52,487 nucleotides of DNA from VBAS01 sp964444975 (GTDB lineage: Bacteria; Bacteroidota; Bacteroidia; Chitinophagales; Chitinophagaceae). Under the pieces are notes generated by a model. It was not told the origin of the DNA. It searched no databases and saw only the letters and a program-made list of their open reading frames with translations. Positions within the stretch are counted from its first letter, which is position 1, and each line of letters begins with the position of its first letter. The stretch spans positions 1 to 52,487 of the forward strand of contig CAYUJD010000018.1 in NCBI GenBank assembly GCA_964444975.1. The letters run 5' to 3'. A program made the position numbers and the translations under genes. Shown piece by piece: positions 45,565-52,487 of the stretch.

Positions 45565-45594
45565 ATAAATAAAAATCAAACCTTACGGGGTTTG
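45565..45594 (-). terminator. Possible terminator between the small membrane protein and pnuC
   Basis: CAAACC (45577-45582) and GGTTTG (45589-45594) form a stem; on the minus strand it is followed by ATTTTTATTT. It lies 30 bases before the pnuC start, so it could also be a leader attenuator. Confidence 0.45.
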
Positions 45595-45618
45595 CTTGCA
45601 ATATCAGCCCGGTCTTTA

Positions 45619-45744
45619 TTATCCAAACAGCTTAAAGCCCAGCAGGAGAAACGCCACACCTTTTACAGCACACCAGCACAGGTAAAGAATCAGCGCTTTG
45701 CGTCCGTATTTTTTAAAAAGCGGTTTTGACAGCCATGTTTTCAT
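45619..45744 (-). CDS. Small single-helix membrane protein
   Basis: 41 residues starting MKTWLSKPLFKKYGRKAL, with one hydrophobic helix (LILYLCWCAVKGVAFLLLGF) and a positive-inside N terminus. The ATG at 45744 is preferred over the one at 45801, which overlaps the pseudogene. No family assigned; Bacteroidota genomes often carry short proteins of this shape. Confidence 0.5.
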   Translation of the reverse strand: MKTWLSKPLFKKYGRKALILYLCWCAVKGVAFLLLGFKLFG

Positions 45745-45755
45745 AAAAAATATTT

Positions 45756-46318
45756 TCAGACTGATTTCTTTTTTCCAAAAGGGATGATCATCGGGCCCCA
45801 TTTTTTGTACTGCACATACTTTTCGCCAAAATGTGTAATAAGGTTTTTTTCCTCGAACCGTATGGCGGTAAAAATATATCCGGTGGCAAGCAGGGCGAAA
45901 AGCAAATGTGCTGCAGACATGACCGGCGTGGCCCGGAAGGCAATCAGCCAGCCGCTGATGAAAAGCGCTGTCAGAACAGCTTTGCCAGCGGGGGAGCCCA
46001 CTCTCCAGATAAAACCGCCCATGGCTGCCACTGCCATACCAGCAGCATCAGGCAAAGGCTGGCAAATAATACATAGGCGCTGCGTTCAATGGGCTCCGGA
46101 ATTATTCTGGTCCACCATTTTTTTAATGCAGGACGTGCCATTATACTATGTTGCAATGCAAATAATAAAAGCAGACCAGCATTAATGGCAATAGCATGAA
46201 GCAAAGGAACTTTCGGCGGGCCATCAATGGATTTGGGAACACACAGGTTGCCCACAAAGCCAAAGGCATACAGAAAAGTGCCAAAAAACAGTAAATAGCA
46301 AATCAAGCCGTACAGCAA
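45756..46318 (-). pseudogene. Degenerate methanethiol S-methyltransferase (MddA-like)
   Basis: Two overlapping frames together resemble one NnrU/MddA-type membrane methyltransferase. Frame one (46318-45971): FLYAFGFVGNLCVPKSID, LFALQHSIMARPALKKWW, IPEPIERSAYVLFASL, VWQWQPW, then runs out of frame. Frame two resumes with GGFIWRVGSPAGKAVL, ALFISGWLIAFRATPVM, EEKNLITHFGEKY and MIIPF. A one-base loss after CAGCC near 46027 explains the shift. In addition the stretch normally between the two GWL segments, including the S-adenosylmethionine-site motif RHPLYVGW, is missing (about 50 residues). Both lesions point to a dead gene. Confidence 0.82.
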
Positions 46319-46868
46319 TAAAAGAGTTGTTCATAATTGTGAAGTTTGAAGTTGAAGAAATTATGTTTCATTAATCGGGCAGCCGAAAATGTTGTTTTTA
46401 TCCCCTATCATTTTGATTGCCGGAAATCGGCCTTTATTCAAAAAAATAATTCGTGATCAAAACCGGAACATAGCCGCTGAAGGAATGATTTTTTGACATT
46501 TCCTCCCCCGTGCCGTCCGGCTTTTCTGCCGGGCGTATCTCGTTCTGTATCCTCATTAATTCTTTTGCATTGCCCGCATTGATGCAAAAGCAGCTCAGCA
46601 AAAAAATAACAGCTGCAGCGCCGGCTTTCCGTAATTATTCTTTCATTGATTTCATTTTTAATATTGATGAAACAAGATTACTTTCTGCAGGGAACCCGGA
46701 AAACAGCATTTGAGCATACGGACATCTTTCCTGTACAAAAGAGGGGTGCTTTTGAGAAATAGATTTTCAGGGCAGCAGATGCCGGATGGAAACATTCGAT
46801 GACAAGCCGTTCAGGATGCTGGTAGGAGCGCACAATACATTCACCCTTTCAATCAGAAACTACAAGCT
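46319..46868. other. Intergenic region without recognised gene
   Basis: About 550 bases. A 67-codon frame at 46510-46713 has no family look. Promoter of the MddA-like pseudogene probably at its left end. Nothing else supported. Confidence 0.55.
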
Positions 46869-47005
46869 ATCTCAAAAGTCATATTAACCCCAATTAACCA
46901 CTGATTACACAGATTTTATTTCACAGATTTCTCAGATTTTAGTAAAAGCGGTGCAATCTGTTTGGTTATCCTGTGCAATCTGTGGTCTGAAAATACTTTT
47001 GAGAT
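46869..47005. repeat. 137-bp element with terminal inverted repeats
   Basis: Perfect 11-bp ends ATCTCAAAAGT (46869-46879) and ACTTTTGAGAT (46995-47005). The interior is made of ACAGATTT / AATCTGT words (AACCACTGATTACACAG, CACAGATTTCTCAGATTTT, GTGCAATCTGTTT, GTGCAATCTGTGG) that pair across the element. It codes for nothing; form resembles a small non-autonomous element or a long hairpin repeat. Confidence 0.65.
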
Positions 47006-47117
47006 GACTTTTAATCTGTTTTCGGAGGCAAATGAGTTAGTTGCACCCGACCTGACCCAATCCAGAAAAAATATGTAATTTTTTCCACACGTATTGTATG
47101 TATAAAGGGCTTCTGTC

Positions 47118-47415
47118 TTAAAACATCGCTTCCGGGTACGTATTTACTATTGCCGGCATCTGTAGCGTGGGCACAGCTCATGTTTGAGAAAGCAATTAAT
47201 CTGAGTAGAGAAAACAGGTTGCCGACAAATAACATTTATAATATATCGAAAGGGGAAGATGGTTTTGTTTGGATAGCCACGGCGGAATGTCACTGCCCCT
47301 GTTTTCCGCAATGCAGCACCTGACTAAGTTTTCATTCCGCCCGGGGTCTGCCTTTATATACATAATGTCCGGCGCTTCTGCGGGGCAAGATCCCGGGCGG
47401 ACTGAAAGAAAGAAT
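47118..47415 (+). pseudogene. 5' remnant of a propeller-type (Reg_prop) sensor histidine kinase
   Basis: Translation gives a signal-like LPGTYLLLPASVAWAQL, then INLSRENRLPTNNIYNISK and GEDGFVWIAT, the exact form of the first two-component-regulator propeller repeat (LPxNxIxxIxxDxxGFxWIGT). At about 47279 the frame breaks; the next frame continues GGMSLPLFSAMQHLTKF. No start codon is evident and everything beyond about 47400 is replaced by the end of the helicase gene. Only about 100 of the usual 1300 or more codons remain. Confidence 0.65.
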
Positions 47416-50400
47416 CTAACTGAACAAATACTCCACATCTTCCCTTGTCAGGCTCTTCACAAAGGTGGTATCATCGGCAATCAGGTCTTTGGCCAGTGCC
47501 CGTTTCTTCTCCTGCAGTTGAATGATCTTGTCTTCAATGGTGTCTTTGCAGATCATGCGGTAGGCAAAAATATTTTTATCCTGGCCGATGCGGTGCGTAC
47601 GGTCAATAGCCTGCTGCTCTACGGCGGGGTTCCACCAGGGATCAACGATGTACACATAATCGGCTGCTGTCAGGTTCAAACCCACGCCGCCGGCTTTCAG
47701 TGAAATCAAAAACACTCTGACACTTTCATCCCGCTGGAAACTCTGTATGGCTTTTTCCCGGTCGGGCGCCGAAGTGCTGCCGTCGAAATATTCGTATTTC
47801 ACACCCAGCTCTTCCAGTCTTTCTTTTATTAATGCCAGCATGCCGAGAAACTGCGAAAACACCAGCGCCTTGTGATCGCCGATGTTTTCCATAATCTCCC
47901 TCGACAGTTCATCAAGCTTGATGGAGTGGTTCTCGAATTTCTCCGTTTCATTCAGTATAGCCGGTGAATCGCAGATCTGCCGCAGCTTCATAAGCCCTTG
48001 CAGTATGGTGAGCTGCGATTTCTGTATGCCCTGTGTTTCGATGGCGCCGATAATCTGGTTGCGGTAATCGTTGCGGTAGGCATCATAAATATGGCGCTGC
48101 TCATCTTCCATTTCGCAGTAAAGAATGGTTTCTGTTTTTTCCGGGAGGTCTTTTGCCACCTGCTCCTTGGTGCGGCGGAGAATAAAAGGGTACAACAGTT
48201 TTTTCAGATGTTCCTTACGGTCCTGCTCGCCGAATTTATCAATGGGAATGGCAAACTCCTGCCGGAAAAATTCCATGGTGCCCAGCATACCGGGATTCAG
48301 GAAATTCATTTGCGCAAAAATGTCAAAGGTGTTATTCTGCAGCGGCGTACCGCTCATGCACAGCCTGTTCCTGGCATGCAGCAGCGAGGCGGCTCTTGTC
48401 ACTTTGCTCAGCGGGTTTTTGATGGCCTGGCTTTCATCCAGCACCAGGTAATCGAGCTGCAGCGATACCATCAGCTTGATGTCGCTGCGCAGGGTGCCAT
48501 AGGTGGTAATGACAACATCATGGCTCAGAAATTTTTCTTTTTCCCTCGCTCTTGCCGGGCCATGATGAATGTAATAGCTGAGCTCCGGCGTGAATTTTTT
48601 TATTTCATTTTCCCAGTTGTAAATAAGCGTGGTGGGACAAACCACCATGGCCAGCACGCCGCCCTTTTCATTTTTAAAATGCTGGATGAACGACAGCGCC
48701 TGCACGGTTTTTCCCAAACCCATATCATCGGCCAGTATGCCGCCCCATTTTACTTCGCTCAGGTAATTGAGCCAGTGATAACCTGACACCTGGTAGGGAC
48801 GCAAAACTTTTTCCAGGCCATTGGGCGGCTCAATCTCTTTTATCTTCTGAAACTCTTTCAGGTTTTCATACTTCTCTTCCAGCTGCAGCACCAGCTCTGT
48901 TTCGTCGCGGTTTTCATACAGCTCATCAATCACACTCATGTGGTAGCGGCTCAGCTTTAGCTGGTTGGCCTTGCCTTCACCCACACGAAACAGCAGGGAA
49001 TATTTTTTCAGCCATTCTTCCGGCAATATGCCGAGGGTGCCATCGCCCAGTTGTACAAATTGCTGCTTGTTGGCCAGGGCTCTTTTTACATCGGCCACAC
49101 TTACATGCTGATCGCCAAAGGCAATATCCACCCGTGCATCAAACCAGTCGGTGTTGTTGTTGATGAAAATTTTTGTGGAAGGACTTGCGGTGTTGAACCG
49201 GAAATTGTGCAGCGCATCAAAGCCATATACCGGCGTTTTCATTTCGTTCATGGCGTCCACAAACAAAAAAAACCAGTTGTTTTTTAACACATCCGTTCCC
49301 CGCAATGCCAGCGCCTGCGTGTCATCGTGGAAAATAAAATTACTGTGCAGGTTTTGCAGTTTGGCAATAAACTCCCGTTCGGCAGTGCGGTTGCGGTGAA
49401 CGATAATCACTTTATCAGCGGCAGGCACCACCACTTCATCCCTGTCTTTGGCGCTGGTGGCATAGCCCTTATAAGAAAATACAGGCTGGAACAAAAGAAA
49501 GTCGCCTTTTTCTGACAGGTAAAGACTGATGTCGGGCTTGCCGTCTTTTACTTCCTGCAGCAGCGACCGGTCAAAATTTACTTTGAAATCTTTTGTAAGC
49601 GGCAGCACCTGCTGCTGCAATATTTTACTCCAGTCATCCATTGACACATGCCTATTTCCTGATGGGAAAAATTCTTCCACCACTTCAGCCGTATGGTGAT
49701 CTTTCCAGGTAAACAACTGGTGATTGTACAGGTAAAACAAAGGAGTAGCCGCTTCGTTATCTTTCAACTCGAGGAGAAGGCCTCCAGCATGTACAGTTGT
49801 ATTTATTTCAATGGTGCCATTTTTCCTGGTAATATCAAACGATGGCCTGATTTCTTCATTCACCACACTCAGCGGCTCCAGGCTGGCAGTGCGGAACATT
49901 TTTCCTTTTGCCAGCTTAAACACCAGTCCTTTTCCTGAAAGTGTTGCAAAAAATTTTTTCAGTTTGGGAAACAGGTATTCTCTTACCAGTGCACGGTTAT
50001 CCTCGGTCAGATCATCTTCTTCCTGGTGAATGATATTTTCCCAGATACCGGAGAATGGCGAATTGCGGCTGATGTATTTGCTGATTTCCTGTTCCTGCAG
50101 TTTGCGGATGGAATTGAGCAAAAGTTTATCGGCATCGGAAAATTTTTCGGCTTCCACATATTTTGTCAAATCGAGTTTTTCAGCCTTGCCGGGAAATGTT
50201 TCCGCATTTTCATCAGCTTCGCCTGCCACGGCATCCATGGTGAAATAGGGATAATTGCGTTTATTAAAATTGATAACTACGCCCAGCCTGTGTGTAATAA
50301 CCGGGGTTACCGGTTTTACATCAGTATCCGAAATTATTTCTTCCTGTATCACCACCGGTTTTGGCATTGCTGCGGGGGCGTTTACTCTTTTAATGGTTGA

Positions 50401-51171
50401 ATCCAATACCCGCAGATAGGGTTTGCCTTCTTTGTATGTAAATTCAAACTTGCCGCTGAGATCATCACGCAGCGAAAAGCCATAAGCCTCGAGCAGTTTG
50501 TTTTTTTCTTTGTCCCAGTTGCGTATGCTGTCGAAATAGTGGGGGCCGTAAATATTAAGCAGCTGCAGAAAAACAATCAGCTTGGGCAGGCACAGGGGGT
50601 GATCGGCATCGGGGTAATCGGAGCTGGTATCAAAATTCCTCTCTTCATTTTTTTTGATGATTACTTTATACGTTTTCCCGTCAATAGGTACCGAAGCTTT
50701 CACGGTTTCATCCTTTGCCAGCTCAATGTCAGCACGATGGGTACGCAGATATTTTTCCGCTTCCTGGAAAGTGGCCTGGGATGAAAGCAGCCGTAAAGTT
50801 TTCAGATCAATGAATTTCATTTTAGCCACCGTATGCCGCTGGTCGTAGGCGGTTTCACCGGTTTTCAGCATGTTCTTATCCAGCATTTCCTGCAGCTGAA
50901 AAAGCGCTGCTGCTTCATGCCGGCAGATGTCGCCGAGATTGTACGGGCAGGCGCAGCGCAATGACACATGCTGCGGGTCATTGATCTTCTGGATATAAAC
51001 TTTGTAAAAAGTGGAGTAGCTGTCGTCTTTCACACGGAAAACGGCCGAGCCGAAAAGATTGTCGTATTCCACCAGCTCCACAAAACCGATGGCGTGAATT
51101 TTTTTGCCGCGCCGGATCACTTCATCGGTTCCATGGGTATAAACGAATTTCAGAAGATGCGGTAGAGCCAA
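47416..51171 (-). CDS. SWIM zinc-finger SNF2 family helicase
   Basis: 1251-residue Swi2/Snf2 ATPase. The SWIM finger near residues 90-105 (CACPYNLGDICRHEAAAL) provides the CxCxnCxH zinc ligands. A long insert-rich middle part leads to the helicase core: GILADDMGLGKTVQAL (Walker A), VVCPTTLIYNWENE, YLVLDESQAIKN (DExx box), SGTPLQNN, FILRRTKEQV, ALVFSQFLGML, FDGSTSAPDREKAI, ISLKAGGVGLNLTAADYV and QAIDRTHRIGQ. Translocates on duplex DNA; bacterial SWIM-SNF2 proteins are of uncertain role. In-frame stops lie just upstream and no ATG occurs before the SWIM region, so a TTG start at 51171 is the best choice. Palindrome P2 copy 3 lies 19 bases before it. Confidence 0.94.
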   Translation of the reverse strand: MALPHLLKFVYTHGTDEVIRRGKKIHAIGFVELVEYDNLFGSAVFRVKDDSYSTFYKVYIQKINDPQHVSLRCACPYNLGDICRHEAAALFQLQEMLDKNMLKTGETAYDQRHTVAKMKFIDLKTLRLLSSQATFQEAEKYLRTHRADIELAKDETVKASVPIDGKTYKVIIKKNEERNFDTSSDYPDADHPLCLPKLIVFLQLLNIYGPHYFDSIRNWDKEKNKLLEAYGFSLRDDLSGKFEFTYKEGKPYLRVLDSTIKRVNAPAAMPKPVVIQEEIISDTDVKPVTPVITHRLGVVINFNKRNYPYFTMDAVAGEADENAETFPGKAEKLDLTKYVEAEKFSDADKLLLNSIRKLQEQEISKYISRNSPFSGIWENIIHQEEDDLTEDNRALVREYLFPKLKKFFATLSGKGLVFKLAKGKMFRTASLEPLSVVNEEIRPSFDITRKNGTIEINTTVHAGGLLLELKDNEAATPLFYLYNHQLFTWKDHHTAEVVEEFFPSGNRHVSMDDWSKILQQQVLPLTKDFKVNFDRSLLQEVKDGKPDISLYLSEKGDFLLFQPVFSYKGYATSAKDRDEVVVPAADKVIIVHRNRTAEREFIAKLQNLHSNFIFHDDTQALALRGTDVLKNNWFFLFVDAMNEMKTPVYGFDALHNFRFNTASPSTKIFINNNTDWFDARVDIAFGDQHVSVADVKRALANKQQFVQLGDGTLGILPEEWLKKYSLLFRVGEGKANQLKLSRYHMSVIDELYENRDETELVLQLEEKYENLKEFQKIKEIEPPNGLEKVLRPYQVSGYHWLNYLSEVKWGGILADDMGLGKTVQALSFIQHFKNEKGGVLAMVVCPTTLIYNWENEIKKFTPELSYYIHHGPARAREKEKFLSHDVVITTYGTLRSDIKLMVSLQLDYLVLDESQAIKNPLSKVTRAASLLHARNRLCMSGTPLQNNTFDIFAQMNFLNPGMLGTMEFFRQEFAIPIDKFGEQDRKEHLKKLLYPFILRRTKEQVAKDLPEKTETILYCEMEDEQRHIYDAYRNDYRNQIIGAIETQGIQKSQLTILQGLMKLRQICDSPAILNETEKFENHSIKLDELSREIMENIGDHKALVFSQFLGMLALIKERLEELGVKYEYFDGSTSAPDREKAIQSFQRDESVRVFLISLKAGGVGLNLTAADYVYIVDPWWNPAVEQQAIDRTHRIGQDKNIFAYRMICKDTIEDKIIQLQEKKRALAKDLIADDTTFVKSLTREDVEYLFS

Positions 51172-51445
51172 GCGATTTCAGATTTTAGCCCCGATAATTA
51201 TCGGGAGTGATTTCAGATTTATCTGTACCCACTTTGCGTTCCGAAAAGGGTAATCTGCAAAAGTAAAGGAATGTGGTGCTGATTTCCTGCTGCCGGAGAA
51301 GAAATAAATATTTTCAACGATTGAAAAAACCTTTCGGGAAATAAAGTATCTTTAAAGTTTTTTATCTTCTGACTTCTGACCCTCCTTCGCAGATTTATCC
51401 AATGAGGCTTTTGCAAGGTTGAAGCTACGGAGGGCAGGCTTCCGA
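51172..51445. other. Intergenic region with palindrome P2
   Basis: 274 bases between comB and the helicase. Contains the perfect palindrome CCCGATAATTATCGGG at 51190-51205 flanked by CAGATTTTAG and GATTTCAGATTT, and a CTTCTGACTTCTGACC repeat near 51365-51381. No gene. Confidence 0.65.
51190..51205. repeat. Palindrome P2, copy 3 (helicase start)
   Basis: CCCGATAATTATCGGG, perfect 16-base palindrome, same family as 35229-35246 and 36487-36504; each lies within 30 bases of a start codon. Confidence 0.8.
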
Positions 51446-52174
51446 CTACTTCAGCACCAGCTTTCCTTCTTCATATTGCGGCAGCACATTGGCCACGTTT
51501 GGTGTAAGGCAGTAGCGGATGTCTTTTTCCAAACCAAAACCCATGAGGCGGTGATAGTGTGAGGCGTCATTTTTTTTCATAAAGGCAAACAAATCTTTCC
51601 CGGCTCTTTTATACATCGCTTCGGCCATGTGGCTGCTGTCGCAGTTCACGGTAAAGTGTTCCCGTATTGTTGAAATAACAGCGCCGGCAAATAAAGTATC
51701 CTCCATATTCACCCTGTCTTTCCATGCAGCGCAACCAAGTATAACGTTTTGCTTTTTTTCTATTAAATGATTGCACACAGCGCCCAGGTTGGGAAACGAA
51801 CCGGTGATGATTTCGCCGGCGCCTTTTTCAAGCGCCATGTGCAGCAGGCGGGTGCCGTTGGTGGTGGTAAGTACCAGTGTTTTTGCTTCGATGAATTCTT
51901 TCGGGTATTCAAAGGGAGAATTGCCATGCACAAGACCTTCCGCTACTTTTCCATCCCGTTCACCGGCGGTGATGCCGTCAATCTGCCGGCCCAGCTCAAT
52001 GCAGCGGCTCACGCTGTCTACCGGTATCACTGCTCTTGCGCCGTTGTATAAAGCGGTAGCAATGGTAGATGTGGCCCGCAACACATCAATGATGACCACG
52101 ATGCTGTTGCTGACTTCGTATAGATGAAGCAGGGCGGGGGAGAGGGAAGTGTGAAGGGCGGGTTTTCTGTTCAT
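51446..52174 (-). CDS. comB: 2-phosphosulfolactate phosphatase family protein ComB
   Basis: 242-residue enzyme whose archetype removes phosphate from 2-phosphosulfolactate in coenzyme M synthesis. Marks: VVIIDVLRATSTIATAL, GARAVIPVDSV, TAGERDGKVAEG, HGNSPFEY, LTTTNGTRLLHMA, ILGCAAWKDRVNMEDTLFAGAV (in part NMEDTLFAGA) and C-terminal LTPNVANVLPQ. ComB homologues are frequent in Bacteroidota that do not make coenzyme M, so the physiological substrate here is uncertain, possibly a sulfonate intermediate. Confidence 0.94.
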   Translation of the reverse strand: MNRKPALHTSLSPALLHLYEVSNSIVVIIDVLRATSTIATALYNGARAVIPVDSVSRCIELGRQIDGITAGERDGKVAEGLVHGNSPFEYPKEFIEAKTLVLTTTNGTRLLHMALEKGAGEIITGSFPNLGAVCNHLIEKKQNVILGCAAWKDRVNMEDTLFAGAVISTIREHFTVNCDSSHMAEAMYKRAGKDLFAFMKKNDASHYHRLMGFGLEKDIRYCLTPNVANVLPQYEEGKLVLK

Positions 52175-52190
52175 AAAATGCGCAAAGATG

Positions 52191-52198
52191 CAAATGTA
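52191..52198 (-). promoter_or_regulatory. -7 box TACATTTG before comB
   Basis: Exact TAnnTTTG on the minus strand, 16 bases upstream of the ATG at 52174. Confidence 0.55.
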
Positions 52199-52252
52199 GC
52201 TTTTAATAAAAAATACCCGGAAAGTGGTATTGAATATTTAGTTTGGGGAATA

Positions 52253-52260
52253 TATGTTTG
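52253..52260 (+). promoter_or_regulatory. -7 box TATGTTTG before the lipoprotein gene
   Basis: Exact TAnnTTTG with a TTG 20 bases upstream (52230-52232) as a possible -33 element; 57 bases before the ATG at 52318. Confidence 0.55.
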
Positions 52261-52270
52261 CGTTGATATT

Positions 52271-52286
52271 TTCGAAGCGCTTCGAA
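52271..52286. promoter_or_regulatory. Perfect 16-base palindrome at the transcription start of the lipoprotein gene
   Basis: TTCGAAGCGCTTCGAA, ten bases after the -7 box, where a dimeric repressor would block initiation or where the transcript 5' end would fold. A possible operator; no regulator identified. Confidence 0.45.
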
Positions 52287-52317
52287 CCCTATATTTCAAA
52301 ACAAAAAAACTTAAACT

Positions 52318-52487
52318 ATGATTCTTAGAAATGCTCTTTCAATCTTGTTTCTTGTGAGTGTTACAATTGTTTACACTAATTGTAGTAAAAAAATGAAAGA
52401 ACAGTCCGCAGAACTCCAATCCCGAATACCAGAAGATCCACCACCTCCTCCTGTCGAAGAGAATCCTGTTGTATATTATAGTCAATT
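52318..52487 (+). CDS. Lipoprotein, partial (cut by window end)
   Basis: 56 codons seen. Signal peptide with a lipobox: LSILFLVSVTIVYTNC, with acylation Cys near residue 21, followed by Ser/Lys. The mature part so far is Lys/Glu-rich then a Pro run (EDPPPPPVEENP). No family recognisable from this fragment. Strong-looking promoter and operator-like palindrome upstream. Confidence 0.7.
   Translation, partial: MILRNALSILFLVSVTIVYTNCSKKMKEQSAELQSRIPEDPPPPPVEENPVVYYSQ

Noticed and set aside
45577..45600. TPP or NAD riboswitch before pnuC
   Set aside because: Only a short stem with a T-run is seen; no conserved riboswitch core could be recognised.
46510..46713. 67-codon frame in the gene-poor zone
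   Set aside because: No start context, promoter or family similarity; likely chance.

Overview
The window looks like a piece of a Bacteroidota chromosome, most likely from the family Chitinophagaceae. The evidence is the gene content (DUF2480, DUF4265, GH3-type acyl-adenylating enzyme, S46 and S9 dipeptidyl peptidases, PnuC with a NadR-type kinase), promoters of the Bacteroidota form (TAnnTTTG at -7), and the near absence of Shine-Dalgarno sequences. GC content is moderate and genes are tightly packed. One 100-N assembly gap lies at 25876-25975. I saw no tRNA, rRNA, CRISPR array or intact insertion sequence.

Layout. 66-2379: tyrosine recombinase and nadA, both leftward. 2380-2992: non-coding segment with the marks of a chromosomal replication origin (DnaA-box cluster, GC spacer, trinucleotide run, AT-rich stretch), flanked by genes that point away from it. 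2993-9191: S46 dipeptidyl peptidase, an MntA/HepT nucleotidyltransferase-HEPN pair, a PpiD/SurA-type chaperone with a structured leader, and a DUF2480 gene. 9334-16318: a four-gene rightward operon of planctomycete-type cytochrome c / DUF1549-DUF1553 / DUF1501 proteins with an NHL-like propeller. 16315-22090: CorA, rhomboid protease, KdsB, fatty acid hydroxylase, a DUF2007 protein and the sliding clamp DnaN. 22226-25519: a 1097-residue secreted mosaic protein with a previously unfamiliar NxSxSNIKN repeat. 25508-26527: a tandem duplication that broke the assembly, with a truncated recX copy followed by intact recX. 26569-32620: LpxR-like protein, DUF4265, DPP-IV peptidase, nitrilase-family amidase and NagA. 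32601-39005: S41 protease, ThiL, four-helix-bundle protein, inositol-phosphatase family protein, glycosyltransferase and GH3 protein. 39139-45744: LysE, MtgA, GT39, NadR-type kinase, small secreted protein, Tag glycosylase, ECF sigma factor with a membrane partner, PnuC and a small membrane protein. 45756-47415: gene graveyard (broken methanethiol methyltransferase, a 137-bp element with inverted ends, remnant of a propeller-type sensor kinase). 47416-52487: SWIM-SNF2 helicase, ComB and the start of a lipoprotein.

Functional threads. Cell-envelope and peptidoglycan/LPS work is prominent (KdsB, MtgA, LpxR-like, GT39, GT2, NagA, PpiD). Peptide scavenging uses the S46 and S9 peptidases. NAD supply is represented by NadA, PnuC and the NadR-type kinase, scattered rather than in one operon. 

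The most unusual features are: the origin-like region; the SNIKN repeat protein; and a recurring pattern in which short palindromic or tandem repeats that also occur between genes are embedded in frame inside protein-coding genes (nitrilase, NadR-type kinase, four-helix-bundle protein, S41 protease), reminiscent of Rickettsia palindromic elements. All identifications are from reading sequence motifs; no database search was possible.
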